From assembly GCA_016208105.1 (NCBI GenBank), contig JACQYS010000017.1, forward strand, positions 174,142 to 238,141: a stretch of 64,000 nt of DNA. The letters run 5' to 3'. Made by a program: the position numbers and the translations under genes. Shown piece by piece: positions 10,564-19,809 of the stretch (position 1 is its first letter; every line of letters starts with the position of its first letter). The notes beneath the pieces are model-generated. The model saw nothing but the letters and a program-made list of their open reading frames with translations, was not told where the DNA came from and searched no databases. Source of the stretch: Desulfovibrio sp. (GTDB taxonomy: Bacteria > Desulfobacterota > Desulfovibrionia > Desulfovibrionales > Desulfovibrionaceae).

Positions 10564-11295
10564 ATGTCTGACACTTCTCGCCCAATTCCACGCCACTTGG
10601 CCGTCATCATGGACGGCAACGGCCGCTGGGCCCAAGCGCGCGGGCTTTCGCGCAGCGAAGGGCACAAGGCCGGCACCGAGGCCGCCAAACGGCTGGTGAC
10701 CCGCTGCCGGGAAATTGGCGTGTCGCACCTGACGCTTTACACCTTTTCCAAAGAGAACTGGAAACGGCCCGAGGATGAGGTCCGCACCCTCTTCGACCTT
10801 CTGGTGCGCTTTTTAAACAATGAGCTTAAGTCGCTCCTGGAGCAGAACATCCGCCTGAACGTCCTTGGAGAGCTGGAGGATTTCCCCTTTGCCGTGCGCC
10901 AGGTGCTCAAGCATGTGCTCAAGAAGACCGCCAAATGTTCTGCCATGACGCTGAACCTGGCGCTCAACTACTCGGGCCGCGCCGAGATCCTTCGGGCTTG
11001 CAGGCGTCTTATTGAGCAGGGGGCAAAACCCGAAGAGGTCACGGAGGAGCGGTTTTCCAACGAGCTCTTCACTGCCGGCCAGCCTGACCCGGACCTGGTC
11101 ATCCGAACCAGCGGCGAAATCCGCATCAGCAACTATCTTCTGTGGCAAAGCGCCTACGCGGAGTATTATTTCACCGACGTTGCCTGGCCGGACTTCGATT
11201 CGGTGCAGCTGGATTTGGCCCTCGAAGCCTACGCCAGCCGCCAGCGCCGGTTCGGACTGACCGGCGAACAGGCTTCTGCCGAGGATACCCGGTAA
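10564..11295 (+). CDS. uppS: Isoprenyl transferase (undecaprenyl diphosphate synthase)
   Basis: Condenses isopentenyl diphosphate onto farnesyl diphosphate to make the C55 lipid carrier for peptidoglycan and O-antigen. It has the signature HLAVIMDGNGRWAQ with catalytic Asp17, and the C-terminal PDLVIRTSGEIRISNYLLWQ. The usual length of 243 residues is obtained from the ATG at 10564 with AGGAA upstream. The gene normally next in line, cdsA, is absent here; an acyltransferase-3 gene takes its place. Confidence 0.96.
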   Translation: MSDTSRPIPRHLAVIMDGNGRWAQARGLSRSEGHKAGTEAAKRLVTRCREIGVSHLTLYTFSKENWKRPEDEVRTLFDLLVRFLNNELKSLLEQNIRLNVLGELEDFPFAVRQVLKHVLKKTAKCSAMTLNLALNYSGRAEILRACRRLIEQGAKPEEVTEERFSNELFTAGQPDPDLVIRTSGEIRISNYLLWQSAYAEYYFTDVAWPDFDSVQLDLALEAYASRQRRFGLTGEQASAEDTR

Positions 11296-11342
11296 GCAGC
11301 GGCGCCAACACCCTAATATCTTGCCCTCGACCGGCTTTTTTC

Positions 11343-12428
11343 ATGACCGCACCCCTGGTAGACGCCGCCACATCCCGCCGCCTGACCGCCCTGCGCTCTC
11401 TATTGATGCTCGCGGTGGTGTGCATCCACACGGAGAAAGGCCTCCTGTTCGCCCTTGCGGCCGAGGCCCCTCTGGCCAAGGCGGTGCTCAATGTCTTTTG
11501 CCGCCACGTATTCCAGACCGCGGTCCCCCTGTATTTCGCCATGTCCGGCTACTTGCTTTTCCTGCGTTATGATGGCGGCCTGGGAGGATACCCAGGCCTG
11601 ATTGTCAAACGCTTCCGAACCATCATGCTTCCCTTTCTCCTGGCCAATCTTTTCTGGGTGGTGTTCATCCTGGTGGAGGGGGGCATTCCCGGCATCGGCG
11701 GCACCACCTACGTCAAGGAGCGCGGCTTTGTGGGCCTTATTTTCGGCCTGAACGGGCTGCCCCTCATCTACCCGCTGTGGTTTTTACGTGACCTGTTCAT
11801 CCTCTTCCTGCTGGCCCCCGGGATTTCCTTTGTCATCCGCCGCCTGCCGTATCTTGGTCTGGCGGGCTTCTGGCTGTGCTGGAATTTCATGCTGCAGGAA
11901 GGCATCCCCCTGGAGTTCAGTGGGGCTTTCTTCTTCTATCTGGGCGGGCTCTTGGCCGAAAAACGAACGGATTTGGACGGACTCAGGCCTTACATCTGGC
12001 CGGTCTGCCTGGGATGGATCGGCCTAGTCGCTGTCAGTTCAACTATCCAGATATCCGGAACCGAAACCATCTGGCGCTACCCTGCCTGGAGAGCCAGCGT
12101 ACTGGTAGGCGCGGTAGCCGTGTGGTTGCTCTCCGGGAAGGTCCATTGGGGTGGGAATGATGGAAAGGACGAGAGGGGAGAGACCAATTGGAAGCGAGCA
12201 ATTTTTCTGCTCTCCCCCTATATCTTCTTCATCTACCTGCTGCACGAGCCGGCCCTGTCCTTCATCGCCAGCTGGACCAGCTGGATGGTTTCTCCGGACA
12301 GTTCCCCCGCCCAACTGGGCTACGTCCTCTTCCTGGCCGTGGCCACCATGGCAGCCACACTGGGCGTGGCGTGGATGCTGAAGCGGTTTGCGCCTCCGGT
12401 GTACTCGCTGCTTACGGGCGGCCGTTAG
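11343..12428 (+). CDS. Acyltransferase-3 family membrane protein
   Basis: A 361-residue polytopic protein of the acyltransferase-3 (OafA/YrhL-like) family, whose members O-acylate surface sugars or other envelope substrates. The N-terminal helix carries the family His in AVVCIHTEKG, followed by PLYFAMSGYLLF and about ten hydrophobic segments. The substrate is unknown. The ATG at 11343 lacks a clear ribosome site but coincides with the expected N-terminus. Its 3' end overlaps by 17 bases the end of the convergent kinase gene at 12412. Confidence 0.82.
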   Translation: MTAPLVDAATSRRLTALRSLLMLAVVCIHTEKGLLFALAAEAPLAKAVLNVFCRHVFQTAVPLYFAMSGYLLFLRYDGGLGGYPGLIVKRFRTIMLPFLLANLFWVVFILVEGGIPGIGGTTYVKERGFVGLIFGLNGLPLIYPLWFLRDLFILFLLAPGISFVIRRLPYLGLAGFWLCWNFMLQEGIPLEFSGAFFFYLGGLLAEKRTDLDGLRPYIWPVCLGWIGLVAVSSTIQISGTETIWRYPAWRASVLVGAVAVWLLSGKVHWGGNDGKDERGETNWKRAIFLLSPYIFFIYLLHEPALSFIASWTSWMVSPDSSPAQLGYVLFLAVATMAATLGVAWMLKRFAPPVYSLLTGGR

Positions 12429-13818
12429 GGCCGTCGGGCAGACGTACCCGCACAATGGTTCCCTGGCCCATGCCCGTGTGGAGTTCGATGCTCCCGCCGT
12501 GCACTTCGGCGATCATCCTGGCCGTGTAGGTCCCCAGCCCCGTTCCGCTTTGCTTGCCCCAGGTAGCGTACTTCTCAAAGAACCTCTCCCGGATCTCCTC
12601 AGGCACATCCCTGCTGTTGGCCACCTCCACCACAGCCCAGCCTTCTTCCCGGAAAAGCCGCACCGCCACGGTCTCACCGGGTTTGGACGCTTCCAGGGCA
12701 TTGTTTATGAGGTTGGCCAGCATGGTGTAGCACAGGAGTTCCTCCCCGAGCACAAAGAACTGCGGCTCTGGCGTCTGAAGATCCAGTCCCATGCGCGCCG
12801 AGCGGTAGGGGCCTCCTCCCTCTTCCCATATGGAGCGAACCAATGCGGCCAGGTCCAGTGAGTCCGCCGCAAGTTCGTAGGTGCCCCGCTCCATGCGATA
12901 GAGCGAGAGGGAAAGGGTTATCATTGATTGCATGCGCCGGCCAGCCACCAGCATGAGCCGGACCATCTCTTTCTGGCGGTCGGTCAGGTTGTCGGCTTCC
13001 AGCAAAAACTGCGGCAGGGTCAGAATCGCGGACAGGGGGGATTTGAGGTCGTGCCTGGTGATCAATTCCACGTCTTCTCGCAGTTCCTCGGCCTTGCGCC
13101 GGTCCGTGACGTCCACTACCGCGCTGGCCAAGGCATCGCTGAAGTGCTCCATATAATCCGTGGCCATGTCCAAGCGGTAGCGGTCGGGACTTAAGTCCGT
13201 CAGCAGGATGAGGCCGGCCCATTGTCCTTCGTGAAAGCGGTCTTCCAGGGGATAGGCGTAGCATGACCCCCAGCGTCTGGCTTCAGCCGGGGTCAGAAGC
13301 CCCGGGGGAGCTTGCAAGGCCGGACCAACGTAACTTCTAGAACCAGCGGACAGAATGCTCCCGGCCATGGCCCGCAACTCTTCGGAGTCAAGCAGCGGGA
13401 AACCTTTGGGGAGGTATTTCCCGTACTCGTGCTGGTCCATGTACAGCCGAAACATCCCCACCTTGAAAAGCCCACGCAGTCTCTCCAGCATGTCCGGTAA
13501 TTCATCCAGGCTGCGTAACGATTCGATGATCTCGAACCCCTGCCGGAAACGCTCGAAGGAACGCAGAGTTTCTTCGTAGCGCCGCCTGTTTTCTTCAATG
13601 CCCATCTCCAGGCGCTTGGCCTTCATGACGGCTATGGCCGCGGTTTCCTCCAGGGCCGACCTCTCTGCCACAACCCCAATCACGGATTGCCGCAAGGCCT
13701 CGGTCTGGCCGGCGAGGAGGGGCATGCGAAGTTCCCTGGCGGAACGCTCGAGCGAGTCGAGCTGCCCGAGCAGGGCTGAGAGCAATGGGTGGCCGTACAT
13801 GGTGAACCTGTAGCTCAT
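12412..13818 (-). CDS. Cytoplasmic sensor histidine kinase
   Basis: A 468-residue soluble histidine kinase without membrane segments. Residues 1-100 are helical/coiled, about 100-235 look like a GAF-like sensory domain, and the HisKA helix contains RHDLKSPL with phospho-His 256. The ATPase domain has the N box LANLINNALEAS and G box GTGLGTYTA. It is an orphan: no regulator gene is adjacent. It probably senses a cytoplasmic signal, and its partner is not visible. The start at 13818 has no good ribosome site; the ATG at codon 7 (13800) is an alternative. Confidence 0.88.
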   Translation of the reverse strand: MSYRFTMYGHPLLSALLGQLDSLERSARELRMPLLAGQTEALRQSVIGVVAERSALEETAAIAVMKAKRLEMGIEENRRRYEETLRSFERFRQGFEIIESLRSLDELPDMLERLRGLFKVGMFRLYMDQHEYGKYLPKGFPLLDSEELRAMAGSILSAGSRSYVGPALQAPPGLLTPAEARRWGSCYAYPLEDRFHEGQWAGLILLTDLSPDRYRLDMATDYMEHFSDALASAVVDVTDRRKAEELREDVELITRHDLKSPLSAILTLPQFLLEADNLTDRQKEMVRLMLVAGRRMQSMITLSLSLYRMERGTYELAADSLDLAALVRSIWEEGGGPYRSARMGLDLQTPEPQFFVLGEELLCYTMLANLINNALEASKPGETVAVRLFREEGWAVVEVANSRDVPEEIRERFFEKYATWGKQSGTGLGTYTARMIAEVHGGSIELHTGMGQGTIVRVRLPDGPNGRP

Positions 13819-13996
13819 GGAACAGTAAGTGAAAAGCCATGCTTAGTCGTTTATCCAGGAAAGGAGCTGATTTCATTTGCTGGGGTTGCGCCGGCAACAT
13901 ATCTTCCGTCTTCTGATGAAAATTGATCAAAGCCCGACCGCATGCTCACATCACTTGCCAGAGTCGCGAGAATTCTCTAGGGATCACGTCTCCGGT

Positions 13997-14073
13997 CGGG
14001 GCGTAGCGCAGCCTGGCAGCGCACCTGCCTTGGGCGCAGGGGGCCGGAGGTTCAAATCCTCTCGCCCCGACCA
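13997..14073 (+). tRNA. tRNA-Pro (anticodon TGG)
   Basis: 77 bases including an encoded CCA. The acceptor stem pairs CGGGGCG (13997-14003) with CGCCCCG (14063-14069). The anticodon loop is CTTGGGC with TGG, and the T arm contains GGTTCAAATCC. Confidence 0.97.
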
Positions 14074-14083
14074 GCAAATCCAG

Positions 14084-14114
14084 CGGGTTACGGTTACACG
14101 CCGTAGCCCGTTTT
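14084..14114 (+). terminator. Terminator after tRNA-Pro
   Basis: CGGGTTACGG (14084-14093) pairs with CCGTAGCCCG (14101-14110), with one G-U pair, followed by TTTT. Confidence 0.75.
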
Positions 14115-14472
14115 CATTAACGACATGTTGTACGATTTTTGCTCCTTGATCCCCACAATTACCCTGCCGCCTTCCTTGAGCCTAGAGCTCCCGAAGCTGA
14201 GTATGATGGGCCCATGCGGGTGCTGTCGTAGTGGTTTCGCAGAATCATCTCCGCGCTGATTCCAGCCGTGTTGGCGATTCACGGCGCCAGCCCCTGAGCC
14301 AGGCTGCGGGACCCAAGGGGGTAGGGCCGTCCATGCTGACCAGTACGATGTGGCCCCCCCCAACTCAACCAAACCTGACACCAAGCTCCACATTTTTATA
14401 CCTTCCCGCTATTCTTTACTTTTTGTAGGCCTTTTGAAGCTGTGATACACTGTCTGCCAGGATGGTGACACC
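14115..14472. other. 358-base gap after tRNA-Pro
   Basis: No supported gene. An open frame on the minus strand (14094-14393) has no ribosome site or recognisable family. No integrase, att repeat of the tRNA 3' end or insertion-sequence end is visible, although tRNA 3' ends are common integration sites. Confidence 0.4.
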
Positions 14473-15279
14473 ATGATGAACATGCCTCCACTCGATCTGG
14501 ACACAGCCATGGACGTGGCCATGGACGCTGTTCGGGCCGGGTGCTCGGTACTGGCTGAAGGCAGCAAGAGACTCGAAAGACTCGGCAAGACTTCCAAGAG
14601 CCCTGGAGATGTCAGCACCGAGATTGACCGCCTAGCCGAATCGGCCATTCTCGGCCGTATCCGCGAGACATTCCCCTCCCATGCCGCTGTTGGCGAGGAG
14701 AGCGGCGCTAGCGGACAGTCCCCGTTCCGTTGGATCGTGGACCCGCTGGACGGCACCATGAACTACATACGCGGCCTTCCCTACTACGGCGTTTCCGTGG
14801 CCCTTCAGGAGCATGACACCGTGGTGCTGGGGGTCGTAGCGGATCCGGAGCGGGAAGAGTTCTTCACAGCCATTCGTGGCCGTGGCGCATTCTGCAACAA
14901 CAAAAGAATCCAAGTGTCCCGGTGCCCACGGCTGGACGAAGCCGTGGTGGGCACGGTGGTGCCGCCGCCCAAGTGGCCAGGACTGGACAACTATCTGGAG
15001 ATGTTCTGCCGGGTGGCGCGCAATGCGGCTGCAGTGCGCAGGGCTGGCGCTGCGGCGTTGGACCTGGCCTATGTGGCGTCAGGACGGCTGGATGCGTTTT
15101 TCGTCTTGAGTCTGAAAACCTGGGATGTCGCGGCTGGTTCCTTGCTGGTGACCGAGGCAGGAGGAGCAATCGCCGACATCGACGGACGCCCGGACCCACT
15201 CGAGACGAACCGGCTGGTTGCCGCAACGCCCGGAGTGCTCCCGCAGCTGCTGTTCACGCTTAGGAATGTTTCAGGCTAA
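14473..15279 (+). CDS. Inositol monophosphatase family protein
   Basis: A 268-residue Mg-dependent, Li-sensitive-type phosphatase (SuhB/IMPase/CysQ superfamily). Metal ligands are seen in GEES (Glu75/76), WIVDPLDGT (Asp90, Asp93) and the C-terminal WDVAAGSLLVTEAGG. The substrate could be inositol phosphate, fructose-1,6-bisphosphate or PAP and cannot be fixed by sequence alone. AGGATGGTG precedes the ATG. The gene overlaps the convergent GntR gene by 4 bases at the 3' ends. Confidence 0.9.
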   Translation: MMNMPPLDLDTAMDVAMDAVRAGCSVLAEGSKRLERLGKTSKSPGDVSTEIDRLAESAILGRIRETFPSHAAVGEESGASGQSPFRWIVDPLDGTMNYIRGLPYYGVSVALQEHDTVVLGVVADPEREEFFTAIRGRGAFCNNKRIQVSRCPRLDEAVVGTVVPPPKWPGLDNYLEMFCRVARNAAAVRRAGAAALDLAYVASGRLDAFFVLSLKTWDVAAGSLLVTEAGGAIADIDGRPDPLETNRLVAATPGVLPQLLFTLRNVSG

Positions 15280-16001
15280 CGCAGTTGAATGTGGTAGGAA
15301 TGCTCCGAAGTGTTGCACCTGCTCAGCCGGAGTTCCACAGGCCTGTCTTCCAGATCCAGGGCAATACGCCGGATGGAGAGCAAGGGATAGCCGACAGGGA
15401 CTTCGAGTCGTTTGGAGTCCGTTGCATCCGCGGCAACAGCCTTCAGGTCCTCGAAGATCTGCACGATGGTAATCTGAAATTTCTTTTGAAAAAAATCGTA
15501 GAGCGTGTTGGGCAGCGTATTCGCTCCGTAGCTTTCAATGCCGGGGAAACATGCGCAAGGCATATAGATCCGCTCGTTTATGACCGCGACCCCTTCCAAA
15601 ACGCGGATACGCTCCAAGCGAAAGACCTTGTCCCCTTTCTCTAATTTCAAAAAAACTTCGACCTCTTTAGAAGCTTTTTCCACCCGGGCACTAAGAATTT
15701 GCGAAACAGGAAGTTCATGGCGCCCCTGCTTGTTCACAATCTTGAAGAACCGGTACAGATGCTGGTCCGCATCGAAGGTCGGCACGGCCGTGCCCTTTCC
15801 TTGGTAGCGAACAACCCTCCCCTCGGAGGTCAGCTCGTTCAGGGCCTTGCGGAGAGTGCCTTGACTGACGCCATACTCTTTGGCCAAGGCATATTCGCTT
15901 GGCAAGAAGGTGCCAGGCGGCCAATCTCCGGCAGCAATGCGTTTGAGAAGGGTGTCTTTGACCTGCTGGTAGAGAGGCTGAAACGATGGTTTGTACGACA
16001 C
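15276..16001 (-). CDS. GntR/HutC-family transcriptional regulator
   Basis: A 241-residue regulator. The N-terminal winged helix-turn-helix reads FQPLYQQVKDTLLKRI then LPSEYALAKEYGVSQGTLRK, and the C-terminal half is a UTRA-type effector domain (FFKIVNKQGRHE onward). HutC-type members repress uptake or catabolic genes and respond to small metabolites. I prefer the GTG at 16001, since AGGTG lies just upstream and homologous proteins begin near this point; an ATG 17 codons earlier (16052) is possible. The target is not evident: the 3' neighbour is convergent and the next upstream gene lies across an AT-rich gap. Confidence 0.88.
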   Translation of the reverse strand: MSYKPSFQPLYQQVKDTLLKRIAAGDWPPGTFLPSEYALAKEYGVSQGTLRKALNELTSEGRVVRYQGKGTAVPTFDADQHLYRFFKIVNKQGRHELPVSQILSARVEKASKEVEVFLKLEKGDKVFRLERIRVLEGVAVINERIYMPCACFPGIESYGANTLPNTLYDFFQKKFQITIVQIFEDLKAVAADATDSKRLEVPVGYPLLSIRRIALDLEDRPVELRLSRCNTSEHSYHIQLR

Positions 16002-16717
16002 TCTGGCACCTAAGTATGATGTAGTATCTTGACTATTTCTTAGATTCCACAAGATGTCAAGAATGATCTTGCCATCCTTTCACAGCGCTCCACTACAACA
16101 TCCGCTCCCTCGAGTACAAGCATCCTGGCAGTTCCGGAACTGAAGCCTTTGGAGCATACACGAAAGCTGTACTTGCTCACCACATCGCTGCAATGGTTTA
16201 TTTTTTGTAAAATGACCTGTGGACTATAAATGACAATCTTTCTTCAAAAGTATACCCTGTTTCATAACCGGTATAAAGAGAAAACCATCAGATCATTCTC
16301 CACAATATTCACTTCCTTACAAAACGCTTTCAACAATATCCTTTCTTCTTCATAGAGCATACCTATGCGAGAACACTTCGCATGCCTCTCCAGGACCACC
16401 TTCAGCGTCCTTGTGCTGAGCGCATACCGGAATGCATACGAATCATACGGTACGTGCTGCTTTCACTCATGAGATTTCTCGAACTTGATCTCCTGCCATG
16501 CTTCTACATAATATTTCTCACTGCATTCATCAGCAGTCACGGGTTTACTCATTCACCCATCACCCGGACAACGTGGCCTCACAATTGCTAAATGGCGCAT
16601 CCCTATATCACGTTCCGCATGAGTTCTTTCCTTGCGGACTTGAAACCACGTCGGTTTGCCGGTACGTTCCCGTCGCCAAAGACCATCGCCGTGGAGCATT
16701 TTCCTGTGGGGGATCAC
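16002..16717. other. AT-rich 716-base gap
   Basis: Noticeably lower GC than the surroundings. It contains one open frame (16382-16591, 69 codons) with no good ribosome site or recognisable family, which I do not call. It must hold the divergent promoters of the GntR gene and the DUF4337 gene. The composition is compatible with recent acquisition or an eroded gene. Confidence 0.4.
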
Positions 16718-17248
16718 ATGCCTGAAGAAAAGAAAGATACATGGTTAAGCTACGTTTCAGTTTCCACTATCATCTTTGCTGTCTGCGCCACGCTTTCCAC
16801 ATTCAAGGGGGGGCAATATTCCACAAAAACAGTATTAAACCAGCTAAACGTCGCCAATTCATGGGCATATTATCAATCCAAGGACTTGAAGAGCTACCTG
16901 CATGAGATCCAAAAGGACCAGCTTGAACTCGCGGTCAGACATTCGTCCCTGACAGGAGAGGCTGCCGAGCAATACAAGAAGAAGATTGCCGCCTATGACG
17001 AAAAAATAATGAAGTACGATGTACAGAAAAAGGATATTGAGCGCGATGCCAAGGCTTACGAAGCGGATATCAAACTCACCCAGGGCTACTCCCAAAATTT
17101 TGGAATGGCGGTTATTTTTCTTCAGATCGCCATTTTGTTGGCATCAATATCCGCTCTTATGAAAAAGATCTCCCTCTGGTATGGAAGCCTTTCCGTGGGT
17201 TCCATAGGCATCGCATACTTCTGCAACGGCTTCTTTTCCTTTTTTTAA
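16718..17248 (+). CDS. DUF4337-family membrane protein
   Basis: A 176-residue protein with the hallmarks of the DUF4337 family: a first membrane helix (WLSYVSVSTIIFAVCATLST), the motif TFKGGQYSTKTVL, then ANSWAYYQSKDLK, a long charged coiled-coil (about residues 50-125) and two C-terminal membrane helices. The function of the family is unknown. I start it at the ATG 16718 (MPEEKKDTW) after a G-rich ribosome site; the frame is open to 16592, but that extension has no family character. It lies in an AT-rich pocket, 11 bases before the radical SAM gene. Confidence 0.8.
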   Translation: MPEEKKDTWLSYVSVSTIIFAVCATLSTFKGGQYSTKTVLNQLNVANSWAYYQSKDLKSYLHEIQKDQLELAVRHSSLTGEAAEQYKKKIAAYDEKIMKYDVQKKDIERDAKAYEADIKLTQGYSQNFGMAVIFLQIAILLASISALMKKISLWYGSLSVGSIGIAYFCNGFFSFF

Positions 17249-17259
17249 ACGGAGGCACC

Positions 17260-18129
17260 CTGCACTACGAAGGAAACATCATCCGCCCTCCGAGCGAAGC
17301 GGACAGCATCCTCCTGCAGGTAACCGTGGGATGCTCCCACAATTCGTGCGCGTTTTGCGGAGCATACATGGGCGAGCCTTTTCGCATAAAGGACGAGGGA
17401 ACCGTTTTTGAGGACATCGAATTCGCCGCCCGCTACATGACCAAGCAGCGCAGGCTCTTTCTCTGCGACGGAGACGCCCTGACCATGCCTCTTGAACGGC
17501 TTACGCGTATACTGAACCGCATCGGCGAACGCATGCCATGGTTGACCCGTATAGGCGCTTACGCCAGCGCCAGAGGCTTGCGCGGCAAGAGTCAGGACGA
17601 CTTGCGTTTCCTCAAGGAGCAAGGGCTGTCCATGGTCTACATGGGGCTCGAATCCGGTGACGACGCCCTTCTGAAGTCCATGGGAAAGAAGGCCTTGGTG
17701 AAGGACATGCTGGAACAAGCAAACAAAGTGCGCCAGGCCGGACTCAAGCTCTCTGTCACAGTGATTGTCGGACTCGCTGGCGCCAGCGATTGGCAAAAGC
17801 ACGCCCGCCTTACAGGGGAAGCATTGACTGCCATGCAGCCTGACCATGCCGCGGCCTTGAGCCTCATCCCTGTTCCCGGCACCCCGCTCTGGCAAGACAT
17901 CGAGGCAGGCAAGTTCCAACAGCAGGACGCGCTTGGCCTGGTCCGGGAGCTCCGAATGCTCCTGGAACATACCCAGATGTCCCGCGGCCTGTTCCTTGCC
18001 GACCATGCGTCCAACCATGTCCCCTTGAAGCTGAGGCTACCCCGGGACAAGGCTCACGGATTACAACTTTTGGACGCAGCCCTTGCCGGTAGAAAACCTC
18101 TCAAACCGGAACGTGCTCGTGGTTTGTAA
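17260..18129 (+). CDS. Radical SAM protein, apparent CTG start
   Basis: A 289-residue radical SAM enzyme. The cluster motif is CSHNSCAFC (Cys25, 30, 33), i.e. CX4CX2C rather than the standard CX3CX2C. Later motifs include YMGLESGDD and VTVIVGLAG. The nearest in-frame ATG/GTG/TTG-type start is the GTG at 17326, which would begin two residues before the cluster and cut off the first strand. A CTG at 17260 follows GGAGG by 5-7 bases and gives HYEGNIIRPPSEADSILLQ, the N-terminus I remember for this family with Met in place of Leu. The reaction catalysed is unknown. It is probably co-transcribed with the DUF4337 gene. Confidence 0.82.
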   Translation: MHYEGNIIRPPSEADSILLQVTVGCSHNSCAFCGAYMGEPFRIKDEGTVFEDIEFAARYMTKQRRLFLCDGDALTMPLERLTRILNRIGERMPWLTRIGAYASARGLRGKSQDDLRFLKEQGLSMVYMGLESGDDALLKSMGKKALVKDMLEQANKVRQAGLKLSVTVIVGLAGASDWQKHARLTGEALTAMQPDHAAALSLIPVPGTPLWQDIEAGKFQQQDALGLVRELRMLLEHTQMSRGLFLADHASNHVPLKLRLPRDKAHGLQLLDAALAGRKPLKPERARGL

Positions 18130-18199
18130 ACGACTTCCGCAATTTCGTGTTTCCCGCGCTTTCGCTATAATCCGTGACAGGTTACAGTAACTTGAACAG

Positions 18200-19669
18200 A
18201 TGCATAAACAACCCACTGTGCGGCAGGCACAACACCATCAGCACGGAATGGCCTCAGCAGGCCGCCCTGGTACAATCATGAACGGCATGCATTCCTGCGG
18301 AACGCACCGGGCCGCGTCTGACAAGGGCGATGGCGCATGCCTTTTCCTTTCACCTGGACAAGTTCTCTCGCTCCAGCTTCCGGGAGAAGACCGCGGGAAT
18401 CGAGCCTCGGTCCTGGGTGTCAAATCCGGTGAATTCATCATTATCAAAGCTTCCCCGGTTCTGGTTTCCAGGCTTAATTCCGACACTGAACATCCTGTTC
18501 TCATCCGCCTTGAGGACAACGGCACCATCTACGGCTTTGAAGCATCGGTCCTCAGCGTGCTCAAGCATCCCCTGCCGCTCCTGTTCGTCGCCTACCCCAA
18601 AACCTTCGAGGAGCATTCCCTCAGGCGCCACCCCCGGATCAAGTGCTTGGTCCCCACGTTGATCGAAAGCCCGGATTTCGTCTCTCCCGGGCACATCTGC
18701 GACATGAGCATGGGTGGCTGCCGGGTGGTGGCTCCCCAGGACTCCGTCAGGGGCAACTCCCTGGAATACGGTGACCACGTCAACATCTGCCTGCCATTGG
18801 ACGGACTGCGCATCGAAAAGCTTCCCTGCCAGGTACGGGCCCACAAAGTGGACAACGGCTCAGTAAATCTGGGATTGGCCTTCCAGGAAGGCAACGACAC
18901 TTATGCCGTTGCGGCTCATTTCCTCGACAGGCTGCACAAACTGGAGAGCCTGCGATTTCTCTTGAACCAGGAAGCAGCCCGGGAGGCTCTTGCAACGCCC
19001 CCCCTTCCAAGCGACATGCGCGACCTGACCCCCCTGGTGGGCGACGGATTCCAGGTCTCCCTGAAGGCCCAGGAATCCATTGAGCTCCAGTTCACGGGCA
19101 GCCATCTCTACGATCAATCATACATTTTGGGTGTGGACGGTACGGATACGGTCATTGCAGAAATGCCCATGAGCACCGGCCTCAAAAGTCTGCCCAAACC
19201 CGGCATGGGTCTTCAGGCCCGTTTCGAGAACCACGGCTCCCGCTACGGATTCCGCACCTCGGTCACGAAATTCATCACCAAGCCTCGCCCGATGGTTTTT
19301 TTCGCCTACCCCAAGAAGATCGAAATCCTCATGCGCAGGCGCCACCCCAGGGTGAGGTGCCAGCTCCCGATCAGTCTTGAAAACGAGCACTTCAAAGCCA
19401 CAGGATACATATCAGACATCAGCCAGGGCGGATGCCGGGTGATGGCCAACCTGGACAACGGGGAGATGGTCTGCAACGTCATGACCGGAGACACCTTGAA
19501 CATGTCTATGCCGCTGGATGGTCTCCGAGTCGGCAGTCTGAGGGCCAAGGTGAAAAGCATCAATTACCAGGAGAACACCATCACCATGGGGCTTGTCTTC
19601 GCTCCAGACAAAAAGATGGCTCATTCGCTTGAGGACTTCATCGCCCAGCTGGAATCCGTAGCGAACTGA
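18200..19669 (+). CDS. Double PilZ-domain (YcgR-like) protein
   Basis: A 489-residue protein made of two similar halves, each with a YcgR-N-like beta domain followed by a PilZ domain. PilZ 1 carries RRHPR (142-146) and DMSMGG (168-173). PilZ 2 carries RRRHPR (379-384) and DISQGG (406-411). These are the RxxxR and D/NxSxxG c-di-GMP contacts, so both sites look functional. YcgR-type proteins slow or redirect flagellar motors or control other surface functions when c-di-GMP rises. The window also encodes a GGDEF protein (26623). The start is uncertain: ATGs at 18200, 18248, 18278 and 18287 are in frame, none with a strong ribosome site. Confidence 0.85.
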   Translation: MHKQPTVRQAQHHQHGMASAGRPGTIMNGMHSCGTHRAASDKGDGACLFLSPGQVLSLQLPGEDRGNRASVLGVKSGEFIIIKASPVLVSRLNSDTEHPVLIRLEDNGTIYGFEASVLSVLKHPLPLLFVAYPKTFEEHSLRRHPRIKCLVPTLIESPDFVSPGHICDMSMGGCRVVAPQDSVRGNSLEYGDHVNICLPLDGLRIEKLPCQVRAHKVDNGSVNLGLAFQEGNDTYAVAAHFLDRLHKLESLRFLLNQEAAREALATPPLPSDMRDLTPLVGDGFQVSLKAQESIELQFTGSHLYDQSYILGVDGTDTVIAEMPMSTGLKSLPKPGMGLQARFENHGSRYGFRTSVTKFITKPRPMVFFAYPKKIEILMRRRHPRVRCQLPISLENEHFKATGYISDISQGGCRVMANLDNGEMVCNVMTGDTLNMSMPLDGLRVGSLRAKVKSINYQENTITMGLVFAPDKKMAHSLEDFIAQLESVAN

Positions 19670-19809
19670 TAAGCGCCCTGACATACTGATTTGCCGTTCC
19701 TGTCCCGCTTCCCGTTTGTTATTTGTTCCAGTCAGTTCTCCGCCTGACGAAACACGCCCCATCACACCAAGGCTGGACATCCAATGCCAGCTTTGAGAAC
19801 CTTATACCA

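Noticed and set aside
13997..14472. Integrated element at the tRNA-Pro 3' end
   Set aside because: No integrase, no repeat of the tRNA end and no mobile genes found downstream.
16382..16591. 69-codon open frame in the AT-rich gap
   Set aside because: No good ribosome site, no family features; Cys/Pro-rich translation looks random.
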